A DNA stretch of 64,000 bases from Brachypodius melanocephalos (Eukaryota; Chordata; Aves; Passeriformes; Pycnonotidae): contig VZSR01003807.1 in NCBI GenBank assembly GCA_013398615.1, positions 13,784,091-13,848,090 on the forward strand, given 5' to 3'. Shown one piece after another: positions 1 through 13,539 of this stretch (the stretch's first letter is position 1; each line of letters opens with the position of its first letter). The notes under the pieces are model-generated. The model searched no databases. It saw only the letters and a program-made list of their open reading frames with translations, and was not told the DNA's origin. Both the position numbers and the translations under genes were made by a program.

Positions 1-3000
1 GCAGCTGCTAATTAGGCCCTGCCGATATCTGCTGCACACTTGCAAGCGGCTGATGTGAGAGTTACCTGCCCACCACCCCACCTTTTCCCTCCCTGCTGCC
101 AGCCTAGGAACAAGAGCAATGGGAAGGCAGGATTACTGCAAGGAATTTGAGAACTATCAGCAAGAATATGCCAACTACAACAAATCTGCTCTACAAGAAG
201 GGAGCGTCAACACACATCAGTAGTCTGCATAGCGATTGTCAAGAATCAAAGCTCACATCATTTCATGTCCCTGAAATGTCAACTCAATTGCAAATTTTAA
301 AACAATAGTTTTATCACTTTGCCAGCCATAGGACAAATCCCAATAATCTTAGTTGTGCTGACCTTGACCAGGCTCATGACAAGTAAGTCACAAACACAGG
401 GAAAACCAGAAGCCCCACAGAGTAATTACAAAAAATAAAAATCACAGTCATGGTATGACACACTAAAGCCCTGTTCAATCCCTCCTACCCACTGCAATCC
501 ATACTACCCTTAGGGAATATTCCTAGATTAAACTGCCTACTAGCAGCATCTCCTTTTGTCCAAAGTCCAATGCGTTACTGGCATTTTATAAACAGATAAA
601 CCTTATGGGTGGGAGAGTATTCCGAGTGTTGCACAGATACTTCCCTTTATTGTTGTTCACTATTAGATTGTGATACAACTTAAAAATTGTCCCCTAATTT
701 GGAACTACATGAGTCCAATCCACTCAGTTAAGGCAAAGCTTTCTTATTTTCAGTAACCAAATCAATGCTATCACTAAATAAAAAACACAAAGGGAAGGGA
801 CAAAGATTCATAACAAGACCATGAACATGAGGTCACAAAAACTCAGCAGGAGTAATTATATTATTGTTTAAAAACCTTTACAATTATTTATGATGACTTA
901 GCTTTTCAGGTGCTATTTGTGCTTTGTGATAATGAAAGAGCATAACAGCATTTAGCACCATTTAAGTTTTTTCCATACAGGAAGCATTTTATAGGTACAG
1001 CATGCCAAATGGGGACCACAGTTACACAGGTAAATAGCTACACTGTAATCATTATTTGTCAGTGAAAATTAATCTCAAAAAAAGCAACCCCATAACTCTT
1101 CCCCCATCAGTTTCTGGCTTTAGCCAGTTACTCATCTGAAAACTTGAACATATTTAAGCAAATATTTTCCCCTGGAGATCTGATAAAGTGATATATATAC
1201 AAAGTATTCTAGTTTAAAACCACAGGAAAAAAAATAAATTGTTTTAACAGTTTCTTTTTTCAAATAAGATGCCTTGCAGTCAGTTGGTAAAGCCTGAAAG
1301 TCGGTAATTGCTTAACAAGCTCTGTATTCCAAACAAAAGTATCTTAGTGGTGCAAGTTTCTCTTCTTTCCACTGTCATATATACAATGATCACACAAGCT
1401 AATTATAGACAGTTAACTCTGCCAAGTATCTCACACTGAAATGCTGATATAATTCTATTAGAAACCACAAAAAAACCCCCTCATTATTGGTACCACTACC
1501 ATATTTAAGTGTGATCTCTCTGTATCTATGGGCAGATCACATCTATGGACAGTTAAGATCAAATTTGTGCCATCTGACCTAGAGGAACACTCTTGCAGTG
1601 GGAGCATGGCTACACCAATATCAGTTCCAGATCCTAGGCTCAATCTTTCCACAGTAGTCTAGTTTCTTGAACTAGAAAGAGAGGTGAATGTCCTGTTCTT
1701 ATAGGGCTGCATTAAATGCTTCCATCTAAAAGCTATATTAATAACATTGTGGTGCTTCACAAAGGAAACTAATTCAGTATATGGTTAACACATATAAACA
1801 TGCCTTCTACCTCTGAAGAGATGTAGGTTTTTTAAGAGCATTTTCAAGTGACTAATATCAAAATAAATCAGCAATTTAAACTTTACAGCATCAATTGAAG
1901 ACGACATTATGGCATGTAAGTACACAAACTGTTCACAGTGTCCCTGCAGATGCCATCTAAAATTCAGAAGATGCACAGAGCCTTTCGAATGACGGCAATG
2001 GAATTTAAATGATTTAATTAGAATAATATGCTCTAGTCCTTGGCCACTCTCTCACTATAAAGTAGGAATTTCCTCTGGGCAGGCACAGCACATAAACCAA
2101 GCTGCGACTGCTCGTCCCAGCTCCAAAAAAATGTAGTCTTACTCCCCAGTCCAGTGAGATACCAGAATGGTCTGCTAACTTCTTTTCTCAAGTTTCCCTT
2201 CTTCACTCAGTCTAAATCCATCTTAACAGTACAAGGAAAACAGAAGCAGTTGTTACCATGACATAGAGTTTAAAATACTAATAAGAGCTACTGAAAAGCG
2301 TGCACACTTGTACTATCTTCTGATTTACTTTTCGAATCAAAACCAGAAGTTCATTTCTTCTGCCAAGGCAGTTTTTCTTTTTTAATTAAGAAACTTTAAA
2401 ATCTGAATCATTCATTTTCTGGTAAAGGCATGGAAGAAAAAGACAAGACAGACTACTACCAACCCAAATTTATCTCAAAGCCTATACTTTGTAGTTATTG
2501 GGTTCTCTAAAATTGGATGCCAATTAAAAAAAAATTAATTACTGTAGAAAACTGTTTTTACAACCTTTCCTCTTGAGTGCTTAAATATTGAGAGTACCAA
2601 AGTTGAATTTAACTTACTACACTTCCAAAAAGCAGTAAGGAACTAAAACCAGGCAGGAAGACCAGTTTTCCTGCTTTTGATTTTTATTAATGAGTCAGAG
2701 AAATTCTTTTTTTACCTATATGGGAAAGTTGCTGACTTCAGTGAGCAATAAACTTCTGCAACTGACTTCAGTGGAACCTCAATTAATATCCTCAAAGAGA
2801 ACATTTGTCTGCTCTTTCCTTACTGGAGATAAGAAGTTCCCTTCTAAATTGCATCCTAGAGACATTTGACTAAAACTTTTTTCCTCCAGGCAAAAAGTAA
2901 ACATCTATAAATATTTTATACCAACATTGCAAAGCAAAAAAACAGACTAAGCACTATTAATGTGCACCTTTTTTTTTTTCATCACATTTATAAGAAACAG

Positions 3001-4924
3001 GCAGTGATGCACGCCACAAGGCTGGGATCTAATCAGACACAGTAAGGCCCTGTCTAGACAGGCAAAAGTTATTACAATCAGTTAGCGTGGTTGAAGAACT
3101 CCATTAAGATGCAGGCCAGCAAGAAAGAAACCACATTAGCAAATGACACAGCACAACCGGGCACCAAGGCAGCCAAGGGGCCTCCTGGCATGGTCAAAAT
3201 CGAGCCATTGGCAAGCTGGCATGTCACAGTTGGACAGACTACAGACACATGAGCAGTGTGGGACTGCAAAACTCCACAGTGCCCTGACCCAGCCACAGCA
3301 TCACCCAGGGAAAAGGAGCTCATGGGTGAGCAACAATGAGCCTGGGTGCCACTCCATGGTGCTGCTGCCCAGACATGGTCTGACTCCACCCCCACAGCAG
3401 AAAACACAATTTATTCATGTGGGGATCATGTGCTGAGGGTGCTTTTCTCACCCTTCATTCCTTGGAAGGATGATGCTCTTGCTTGTGGAGAAACATTCTT
3501 CTCCACATATGTATATGATACTTGGGATATAAGCACACAAATGCTAGGAATAAGAAACACTATACTAAAGAAGAAAGAAAAACCAAACTAAACAAACCAA
3601 GAAAGAAACAAAAAGTTAATTTTTAAATTATAAGGATGACATATAAAGCAAAGCAAACTTGTTTGCTTTGCTGTCATCTCCCACCTTGATCAAAACTTTC
3701 AAGGCTTCTCAATAACACCTATTTGCTTTGCAAATGGGGTATCACAGCATATTTGATACAATGCCAAATGTGATTAAAAAATGGACAACCTATTTATTAC
3801 TCTTACTTGATTACTCTTTTCCAAATAATTTGGTTTAAAATAAAGAAAAAAAAATACACAATTCTACATGGAAAAAGAATGCACTGAGATCACCCAGAAA
3901 ATTGTTGTCTCAACACCTATAGACATTAGAAACACTTCTAAATTTAGACACCCCAGTATTTAACATGGACCAGAACAAAGAGAAACAATGCCAGAAAAGT
4001 GCTCATATTTTAATTACTATCAACAGTAAACCTTATTTTCAGCTATGCTATCCCAGGAAATGAACTACAAGCCTTAAAACTGCGATTAAAGTCCTCACAA
4101 ACCATTTGCTGAAGAGCAGCAAGCATGTATCTCTCTGGTTGCACAATATGACACATACACTTTTGAGATGGGAGAGGAAGTCATAAACTATCCACAACCC
4201 ACCAGGGAAAATCTTTCTTTTTTGAATAAGGAACAGGCTTCACAATAAATTCCTTCACTATTGTATTATATAATCTCATTGGTAGCATTTGTCCAAACTT
4301 TTCCAGTGCATCACTTTGTGTCACTGCAATTTACTTTGCAGAAAGGGAAAAAAATCCCACAGAGAATTTAAGAGTATATACAGAAACTGCTGCAACTTTT
4401 CCCATCCACTATCATTATACTATTACTATTCTTGAATTTTCAGAAGCAATGGCTTCACTTTGACACCATCAGAACCTCACCTTTGGCTCTAGGGCGGTAA
4501 AGCAAACCTATTAATCCATAAGGGTGCTCCACAGCAGCATGAAGGATCGTTATCAATGTGCCCAGGCACTATCAAAGGCAAGGTCAGAGTGAAATTGTCA
4601 CTGCAAATGTGAATAGACAGCACGTGGAGCTCACCTGTACAGTCAGTGGGCAGGGCATCCACATGACCGCTGCAGACATCCTGCTGAAGGCAATTCAGTG
4701 AGGCCTTCAGCAGTGCTTGGTGGTAACATCATTAGCTCAGCATGGAAGAGCTCAGATCTGGATAACAAATGCAGGTTTTGGAAGCACATCTGCTATTAAA
4801 AACAAACAAAAACCTGTCTTTCAGCCAAGTCTTGGTCAGCTCCTTGATGAGCTGTACTGTGACCCAAGAGGAAGAATATCCAAATCCCACAAATCAATAC
4901 CATCAAGTCCTGGAGGCAAATACA
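1..4924. other. AT-rich non-coding stretch
   Basis: I see no supportable exon or repeat here. The sequence is AT-rich with short A and T runs. Open frames are at most about 110 codons, and none has convincing flanking splice sites. It could be intron, intergenic DNA or the 3' untranslated part of a minus-strand gene; the sequence does not decide between them. Confidence 0.5.
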
Positions 4925-4999
4925 TCATAGACTCATAGAATGGTTTGGGTTGGAAGAGACCTTAAAGATCATCTACTTCAATCCCCTGGCCACAGGCAA
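4925..4999 (-). repeat. CR1 LINE, 3'-end fragment
   Basis: On the minus strand this reads as the 3' terminus of an avian CR1 element. It starts at the terminal ATTCTATGA-type repeats, followed inward by the usual block about a confirmed match to the ATGATCTTTAAGG and CCAACCCAAACC parts of the consensus. Only about 75 bases are recognisable, which is typical of the strong 5' truncation seen in CR1 copies. Confidence 0.9.
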
Positions 5000-7200
5000 A
5001 GTGGACTGCCTCTCTTCTGTAGGTAAAAACTGACAACTAATTAACACTTGCAGCAATTCATTACTTCCAGACACTCAGAATACCTTCAGCAGGGATCTAA
5101 CATGACAGAGTGAGGGATGCCCAGGTCCTGAGCACCACATGAATACTTTCTGTCAGCTCCTCAAGGGACTGCAATAATGGGAGTGGAAGAAGCAACTGCA
5201 CCATCAATTCGACATCAGCTAAAACTGCACTGCTATGCAAAGGGGAGGTCTCACAGCATCTCCCATCTCTGGCCATCAGTTGCCACCTCCTGCCTTCAGA
5301 TGACACCATTGAAAGTGTTGAAACAGGACAGCAGCCAGCATGCTGATGTTTTTTTCCCAATTGCAAGCACCCATTTTCAGCCTGATCAGTGATTTGATCC
5401 AACTTTTAGTCAGAAGAGCCAGTACAAGCAATGCGTGATGATGGTGTAACCAGGAACAGAAAGAACAGATTCCCCGTCTTCTCCTGCTGCAAAGATTCTG
5501 CTGTCTTACACTGGGATTCAGTTTCTACTTTTCCATCAGCCCCAGGATTGAGAAATACACTCATCTTATTTCATCTGGCTGATTAGCACCCATTCCTGTC
5601 ACAAGCCCAAGTGATAATCACTTACTAATACAAGTGTCATGACTGGCTGTAAAACTTCTGGCTCACCCTGTGCATTAAGTGCTAGACAGACACCGCAGAG
5701 AGCAGCAAAATCCAGTGAGCGCTTACAAACTCACACACCTCTTATAAAATCCTGCATGTTGTGCTGTTCTACCTACAGCGTTCATTGTTGTCCAAAGCAA
5801 CAATTATGCAAACATTGGGCACTTGCTTAATTCTTCTGTTACAAACTACTCCATTACACTTAATGGATTAATTAGCAAAGGCTCCTTTTTACCCAGAGAG
5901 TGGAGGCTCCCAAGGCTACATACACAGTCACGGGAACTGGCTCCCAGGGGGAGGCAGGGAGGGGGAAAGACACCTGGGAGCACCTACAGTCACACTGCAG
6001 CTCCACAAGCAGTTTTGGCAGCAGTATCAAGTTTTGCCAGCTTACAAAAAGCTGCCCTATCTTCTCTACTCCCTCTTTCCTCCTCTCCTACCAAAGGCAC
6101 CAAATCATGGAATTGATCCAGATTAAAATTACATCTGTTTTTTGCTCAGCGCATAGATCCAGATCACCACAGGACAGCACAAGTGCTCGTTCTGCTATGA
6201 ATGGGGAAAAGAGTCAGAGCTAAGCAGAGGCTGCCAGGGCAACCCCATGTTGCAGCAGTTTAAACCACTCAAAGCACAATCAGAGTCCAACTCTGTCGTT
6301 TCAGCCCTGCTACATTTACCTGACACTGAAATTAGAGCAATAAAGGTGGTCCCTCCCTTCCTCCCTCCATCTCCCTTCCCCGCCCCACAGCACTGGGGCT
6401 CAGCATCTCTCCCAGACACTCTTCTGGGAAGGCAGTGCTGCAGAGAAAACCCCCCCCCCCCAAATACTCTGGGGCTGGATTAGGTTTCTGCTACATTGAC
6501 TCCTGGAACTGGCCTTCCACAGGGTCGGATGAACTGGCATAAAAGAGAGGGTGCACTGAGTCCACAGCAGAGCACCCAGAGCAAGATGTCTACATTTTTC
6601 CCAGCTACAGAGAGCAAGCCTGGCCAGGACCAACCGCTGCCTCTCACAGGGAACAGCCACAGAAGTAAACCCATTTGGAGGACTGTAAGTCTCACTCACT
6701 CCAAAAACATAGAAGCACATTATTGTAAGTTTAGTTAGATAAAAAAAGGTCATACAAAGTACTGGTTTCCTTTCACATTCTTTGCATATACAAAGATCCA
6801 AACGGTTCCAGGAGGATTTTCCTGTATAGCCTTACTGAAAGCTGATTAAAGAAAATGACCATTAATCCCACTAGTAACTTAAAACAAAACGTTAAATTAA
6901 TTTCAGCGGGAGTTCTGGCCGTGTACAAAACCCAGCATGATACCCTCAGATTCATACACATTGCTCTCTTGGGAAATGACAAGAACTCCGCAGACATGAA
7001 AAGGCGAAATTTACTCCACGTTATTAGAACTCGGTACAAAAATCGCCAAACTATCTGCACCAGGCTTAAAACTATTTCCATAAACCCCGACCTTTTGAAA
7101 TTGTCATTGTTCACGCCGCTGTTTCTCTTTTCACCTCTTACTCTGAAAGCTCACCCCCTGCGATCATCTTTAAACCAAGATCCGCGCCAGCAAACATTTT
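5000..7200. other. Non-coding stretch upstream of the CpG island
   Basis: No exon, RNA gene or known repeat was recognised. A run of 12 C is at 6450-6461. GC content rises towards the island that begins near 7.2 kb. Open frames of 70-130 codons on both strands overlap each other and lack signs of selection. Confidence 0.45.
6450..6461. repeat. (C)12 homopolymer
   Basis: An uninterrupted run of 12 cytosines between AAAA and AAAT. It is likely to vary in length and to be prone to sequencing error. Confidence 0.95.
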
Positions 7201-7735
7201 CATTTCGCTAGAACCCTGACGGGCGTTTTCTGAAACTGCTGAGCCCGGCGCGGCACCGCGGGAGCGAGGTTCCCCTGCGAGCACCCCTCGAAGTGCCGGG
7301 CACAGCACAAGCGAGTGGCAAATGCCGGACTCCCTGCAGGGGCTCGGGAGGAGCCCGGTTATCCCGTCGGTAGCCGCCAGCGCGGGTATCGCGCCCGGAG
7401 CCGGAGACCCCCGCGGCCCCGCTCCCCCGGGCTCCCAGCGCTGCGCGGGGCGCGGAGCCGAGCGCGGCCGCGGCTCTTTTGTTCGGCAGCGCCAGGAGCC
7501 GGAGCGGCCGCGCCCCGCGGAGCCGGGGATCAGCCCGGGGTGCCGAGGCGCGCAGGCAGGACCGGGCGGCGGGAGCCCGCGGAGTCAGGCGGCACCCAGA
7601 CCCCGACCCAGAGCCAGACCCAGAACCCATTCCGGGGCCGCGCAGGAACGCGCAGCGGAGGACAAGGTCTCACCACAGACGGACACCTGGCAGCGCCTGC
7701 CGGGGCTGTCAGCCCCCCGCCCAACGCCCCCTTAC

Positions 7736-8085
7736 CTGCCCGCGGGTGCGGAGCAGCCCCGAGGACTGTTGTCTCCGCGGCGCGCCCGGCTGCCAGCGGA
7801 CAACTTTCTGCCCCTACTCCGCTCCTCGCAGCCACAGCGACGCTTTCCTCGCTCGCTCGCTCGCTCGCTCGCTCCGTCCATCCGCCCGCCCCTCTCTCCC
7901 TCCCTCCCCCCAGCAGGGCGGGGGCGGCGGTCCGGAGAGCCCCACCCCACCCCGCCGTTCCCCGGGCTGTGCCTGGGCTGGGTCGGTACCGGGATACCCG
8001 CGAGTCGTGTCCGAGCGACGGAGGCTGCCGGGCTGCGGGACGTGCCCGCCCCTGTGTGCCCCGGGCAGGGCTGGACGAGCTCACC
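7736..8085 (-). other. Candidate minus-strand first-exon region bounded by two splice donors
   Basis: Read on the minus strand, a donor TACAG|GTGAGC follows base 8085 and a second donor GGCAG|GTAAGG follows base 7736. Both fit the vertebrate donor consensus well. They could serve alternative first exons of one leftward transcript, with starts in the right part of the CpG island. The start site cannot be located from the sequence, and no partner acceptor was identified between 1 and 7.2 kb. The call is therefore an inference from donor quality and island position. Confidence 0.4.
7851..7874. repeat. (GCTC)6 tetranucleotide repeat in the CpG island
   Basis: Six perfect GCTC units. On the minus strand it reads as GAGC repeats, a pattern common in GC-rich 5' untranslated exons. 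Confidence 0.95.
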
Positions 8086-11000
8086 TGTACCGCCGGCCCC
8101 TGCAATGGCAAACGAAGGGTGCGGGATCCAGGCGTTGCCACCCCATCCTCCTCTGTTTGCCCGAGCAAGCCCTCCTGTCTTTTAGTCTTCGTTTATTTAC
8201 AAACTTACTGCGAGTTACCTAGCCGGTTAATGCAACAGCAGGAGACATTAAACTCAGGAGGAACAGCACACCTCTTGGGTTTTTCCACACGCAAGTATTT
8301 AATGGAAGAGAAACCACCTGGGAGAGCCCTTCTAGGAGAGGTTACACAGAGAAACAAACTCCCAAGGGAACGGCTCCAGCGGCAGAATTGCCATTCTTGC
8401 AGATATTTAGGAGGGCTGGGACAGGCGCCTGCACAGCAGAGGTGAGAGGGCAGAGAAGGGCAGGCACACCGCCTGCAATTGTCTGCTGCCTTCGATTCTC
8501 CTGGTGTGTTTATTACCACTATAGCACCGTGCAAGCACAGCTCTGATGTGTGTTACGTAATTAACCTTCTTTATGTTGGTAACCCTGTCATTCTCTCCCC
8601 GGGGCAGTTGTGAGTATGAGGAGGGCTTGATGTTGGGATAGTCAGTTGTTGTTCTCCTGACAATTTTTATTTTGGTTTCTCTCCAGGAAAACTAGATCAA
8701 AAAAGTTCTTTGCCATAGACAGCAGCGTGGTGAACACTGTGGTTGTCCTTTGTTCTTCAGCTAGCCTGTGTCACAGCCAGCCCTTAAAGTTTTGTCTCGT
8801 CCCTGGCAGGCTACACCCTGTCTTCAGAAAGGCCCAGTGCATCCGAATAGCAAAACTGAGTGGAAGGGAATCTCTATAGGAGGCTGAACTGAGAAGCAGA
8901 GGACCAGCGTTCGTGGTAGACTCAGCTGTTAATACACTTATGTCAGAGGTTTCTGCTGGCTTCCTGCCTGCAACATTTTTTCTGTAATGTAGTGAGAGAT
9001 GGAGTCATCGGCATCATATCTGTCAGGACAGAGGAGACCAACAAAAGCTTTCTGTCAGAGAACACTACCTGTCCATCACAGCACACCTACGTGCACTGTC
9101 ACTGAGGGATACTGACAGCACTCCTGCCTCACAGCCTGGCTTAGCCAGTTGTGATTGTGACATGTCAATTAAGAAATCTGTGACTATGAACTCTTGAAAT
9201 ATGAAACATTAGATACTTATAAGACTAAAATGAGTGGCAACTCCCACAAGTATGGCTTCTCCTACTGATCTTGCAGAGAGCATTTAAGCTAGATGTAGTG
9301 TCTAGACAGCTAGGAATCTACCTGGTTGTCATTACTGATAGAAGAAAGCAGAGGAGCATTGCAAAACTATTATATTATAAGCATTCTTTATTATGTTAGG
9401 GAAAAAAAGAGAGCTATCAGGTCAAGTATCAGTCAAAAATCAGGCTTCTTCATTGTACTTAATGTAATCACTCAGAAATAAGTAGACTTTCCTCACAGGG
9501 TGGAAAGAGTCTGCTGAAGTTTATGCAGGGAGCTGTCTGTACCATGTTGTATTTCAACCAAAGTCTCCATGGATGGAGGGCTCTGTTGCAGAATTAGTAC
9601 ATTTACTTAGGAGTTGGGGTGTTTATCCTGTTCCAGATCACCTTCTCCCCCCCATTGACTGCTTTTCTCCTTTACACAAGTGCAACTAGAATATTGTTTT
9701 GCCTTTGTGCAACACCCCTCAATAAAGGCTCTAGGAACAGATTATCAGCTGGTGACCATGGTGTTGGCTCTATGCACCGGGCAGGAGATGGAGCAGAACA
9801 AATCCATGGAGAGCTGCTGGAAATAATCAGTGGCAGTACTGCTAATATGGCACATGAAAAAGTAATACAAAAAGTCATATGGAAGCTCTTAAAAAGTATT
9901 TGTTCTTCAACAGCTAGCTCTCAAACTTTCAGGATTGTGCCAGGATTGTGTTCCCAATTTATTTTTCACAGGCCTGAGAGCTAACTACTTACTTTTAAAA
10001 AAGAAATAGAAGGCTGAATTGTCTCATATTCAAATAACTTCTGAACCAGGAATTTAAGAACAAGCTGAATATCATTAAAAATGCTCCTATCTGTGGCACT
10101 GGTAGCACAGCAGAAGTGGTGAGGGAGGCATTATTGCCCCTCTCAGGCATATACCTTTGTTTTGCTGTTATGGATTGTGTTTATAGTAAATTCATATTAG
10201 TGGCAAATCCAGTTTGTAGTGTACTCCAGAGATTAAAATCTTTACATTTGCAAAGTGCTGAATGAGTTGCCTATCAAAAAAGACACAAGAAAATGTCGTA
10301 CCAAAAAACTATCATCTGCTGTCATGAATATTTAAAGCTAGTGTCACTGTCACATGCTACACACTGTAAATTTACTCTTAAGGCCACCATTAAAATTCCT
10401 AAAAACATCACAAAATAATACGTCCCTTGCAGACTCATGTATTAAAATGTTTTGCAGTCTCAGGTCCAGCCTTGACCTCATGACTCACTCAAGCAAAACT
10501 TCCCTTGAAGTAAATGGGAATTTGTCAGGAAAAAGAGATGGAGATAGGCTAAAATCAAAACAGGGATGGAAACACTCTGGTCTTTTAAGGCAATTGGATT
10601 CCTTATGTGGACCCAAAGTTTGCTGTTCGGAGCTTAATTCTCCTGTGAGATTACTGGAGGACTTCCGATGGGCCTTCAGCCGGCGTGTCTACCTCACTAA
10701 GCAGGCTTTAGTGAGCACCATCTGTAGCTGTTCCTCATGCACACCAGGTTCCCAAGGTACATAATAAAGTGTTATTTGGGTAAGAATATTGAGTTCCCCC
10801 TTTTGCCCCTGTATTCCTTGGCTTTCCCTCTCAAGGAAGTGCTACATTAGAAGTTTCTTCGATCTGAACCACTTTCATCCTCCTGCCTTTGGTTTGCTGC
10901 GGAGCAGTGTGTCTGACTGACTCAGTGCTCGCATGGATTTCCTCTCAGTGGTTGGTGTTCCTGTTTGTCCTACAAGTGTCTCTCTCTCTCCCTTTTAAGT

Positions 11001-11538
11001 AGTGAAATCCTTTATCTGTCCCTTCCTGACCTCTCTGTATGTATGGCTTCTGGGCACTGGCTTTACTTTTGTTCTCTGCTCTCCGGCAGCCGTCCGTGTT
11101 CCATCCGGCTGCAGCAGCTGGGCATCGCTGGGTCTGCCTCTTCCCTAAATTTCAACTCATAAAAACAGGAGCTTGGGGCCCCCAAATATTTAGACTCCTT
11201 CTGTGCCTTCCATTCTTCCTGTCAGAAGGCACACACAGACAATTTCTATCTCTGCTGTTGAAAAACTATATACATGATGCAAACCATCAGATGGCAAATG
11301 ATCTACATCTTCTGCAAATGCACTTTCTTTCAACATATTTAATGAAACACAGTCTCTAAGTGTGTTTGTAGTTAAGACAGAGCACATTTTCACTGAGGGT
11401 AAATTAGTAAAGGTAAATTAAGGAATATGAAAATGTTTCTCTTCTATTCTCTGCATGTGCACACAGGCACAACACAAAAACACACACGGGGAGAACGCCC
11501 ATCTCTGATAAATCACCAAAACAACGTTTTGGCTTCTG

Positions 11539-11553
11539 TGCCCCCTCTGCTGG
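11539..11553 (-). promoter_or_regulatory. Weak CTCF-like motif
   Basis: The minus strand reads CCAGCAGAGGGGGCA, which I score at 13 of 15 against the vertebrate CTCF core CCASYAGRKGGCRSY. The mismatches are at positions 12 and 15. A single site of this quality occurs by chance fairly often, so this is only a candidate. Confidence 0.3.
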
Positions 11554-11929
11554 CTGACCCCTTTATGTGTCTGTATTAACAAACGTACTTTAAAAATTAT
11601 ATTGAAATTATTTGTGATGCTGGTGCATTAACAAAATTGGCCGCACTAACAGAAGTATTGCAAGGAGTAAGGTTCCTTACCAATCCTGCAGAATGGTAAT
11701 TCAGAATTATTTGTTCCAAGTAAATATTCGCACTTAATTTCAAAATGTTAAGGTAAGAGTTCTTGAAAGCTGACATAGCCATGCAAAAACTCCTAAAGAT
11801 AGAAGTATCTTCAAAACATAGATGTGGGTGAATGGGAAGTTGTATTAATTTCCTTTCTTTTTGGTGTAAAAACTTCCTCCTTTTGTATTTTCCCCTATCA
11901 AAAACAATTTATGTAAACTTATTCATAAT

Positions 11930-12000
11930 TCTGCATACTATATACATCCAAATATACACACAAGTATATTCATACATATGCACATATGTATATTCAAAGA
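11930..12000. repeat. AT/CA-rich low-complexity tract
   Basis: Degenerate TATACA, ACACAC and CATATG-type repeats over about 70 bases, without a clean repeat unit. Confidence 0.7.
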
Positions 12001-13485
12001 TAAATGATAAAAAAATCCAGAGAAATAAAACGAAATATTTTATACAGGCAAAAGCATGTACAGAGGGAAACAGATGAAGGCATAAAACTTAGATAACAGT
12101 TCCACTAGAGCCATGCTCAGCATCTTAGAGACCTGTACTGAAATCAGCACAGGTCTTACTGACCCATGGGTCTGGGCTTCTCCAGGCAGAAGATTTAAAC
12201 AGGAAAGCAAAGCCATTCAAAGCATGTCCAAAGCCCTGCAGACCCACTAGTTCCAGTGCAAGTGTGGAAAAGGACCAGAGATGACCTAGCTGCGAGGCTG
12301 AGAGGACTGGAGAATAACATCTGCAGACCTTCTAAGAGCTTGAGCTGGGACATTTGAGAGAAAAAACAGTAGATTGTCCCATTCACCAAGTAGTTTTCTT
12401 GACTACTGAAAGAGAAGGTGTGTATTGTTCAAATAGGTGAAGTACAGTTTAATTCAAGATGTTGCATGTCAAGAATGAAAGGTATCTTGCTTGAAAAATG
12501 TAGGTAGGTAGGTATAAATGGAGGTAGCTGTTCTGCAGCTTTAGAATTTTAAAAACAGCAGAAAAACTAGAAGGAAAATAGAAACCTGATGGCCTTTAAG
12601 GGAAAATGAGTGACCTCCCTAAGCCCCTCTAGTTCATGTCTCCATGTAAGACTTACTGTAGACAAGGCCCATGGCCATGGCATTATTCTCAGGAAATATT
12701 TTCCACATGACTAGATACTCAGGACTATATCACTGCAAGATAAAGCCACTTCTTTGAATTGATAATGCAAATGAAAGCAATGATGCTGTGATCTTTAAAA
12801 TAAGCAATACACAGGCTAATTCTGCTGAACTTGACTGAAAGTCTCTCGCACTTCCTGCAAGCACAACCCCTCCTCCCCTACACTCACCCTGCAGCATACA
12901 TGGCTCAGCTCATCATCAGCCTGGTATTACTTCAGAACCCCTTGCTGTTAATTTGTGCAAACAAAACAAGAACAAAAATGGGGTTTTGTCTGTCCTCTAG
13001 CCACTGCACCAGCTAGGACAGTCAGGGAGCAGTGCACTGCAGGCATGTGTGGAGTCTCCCAGAGAACCCCCCTATACAACACCTCCAAATCCATGTGTCC
13101 TCCCCCAGGCAGGAGAGGCTCACCAAGCCTGTCAGGGCCTTCTCTCCTCAAAACCCAATAGCCTGCACAGAAAATGCCCTGGCCAAAGTGTTCAACAAGC
13201 CAGTGCTCCGAGGCTAATCTGGCATGCTAGCATTTTTCTGGCACAACAAATCCCCCTCAGAAGCCCTTGTCTGAAGCCTGTAAAGGCAATGCAGTTTTAT
13301 GCTGAATTGTCATGTTGATCTCAAGCCCAAAGAGGAATATCATCTCAAAAATGACTGCTACGTGACTGCATCCTCTGGGTGAAGACTGCTTGCCCTGTTT
13401 GAAAATGGCAGCCTCTGGAAAACACAAAGTCATCCCTAATTTCACACAGTTTCCAAAGGGTCTGCTTAAAAGCTCCCTGTGTGCA

Positions 13486-13539
13486 ATGCGTGAGCCCCTC
13501 AGCTCATTCAAAATGCATGAGCCCTTCAGCTCATTCAAA
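13486..13539. repeat. 27-base tandem duplication
   Basis: Two adjacent 27-base units, 13486-13512 and 13513-13539, differ at two positions (cgtgagcccct versus catgagccctt). A second, looser duplication of about 20 bases follows immediately (TTTCACTT.A.GATACCAA twice, roughly 13547-13582). The near identity indicates a recent local slippage event. Confidence 0.9.

Larger units (their letters stand above)
7210..8150. promoter_or_regulatory. CpG island, probable promoter and first exon
   Basis: About 0.9 kb is very GC-rich and full of undepleted CpG, in sharp contrast to the AT-rich flanks. It contains several GGGCGG/CCGCCC-type (Sp1-like) sites and a (GCTC)6 tract. In vertebrates such islands usually mark promoters. 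Two good splice donors face left on the minus strand, GGCAG|GTAAGG with the exon ending at 7736 and TACAG|GTGAGC with the exon ending at 8085. This suggests a leftward transcript whose first exon lies in the island. A rightward donor of lower quality (CAGAG|GTGAGA) occurs near 8440, so bidirectional transcription is possible. The long open frames across the island on both strands are expected from its lack of TA-containing stop codons and are not called as genes. I cannot name the gene. Confidence 0.85.

Noticed and set aside
3078..3407. 109-codon minus-strand frame and its plus-strand overlap
   Set aside because: No splice signals, no recognisable domain, and a moderately GC-rich patch open on both strands.
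7315..8445. 376-codon plus-strand open frame, with overlapping frames of 287, 247 and 212 codons on both strands
   Set aside because: All lie across the CpG island. GC-rich DNA lacks stop codons, the products are low-complexity Pro/Arg/Ala/Ser strings, and several frames on both strands are open at once.
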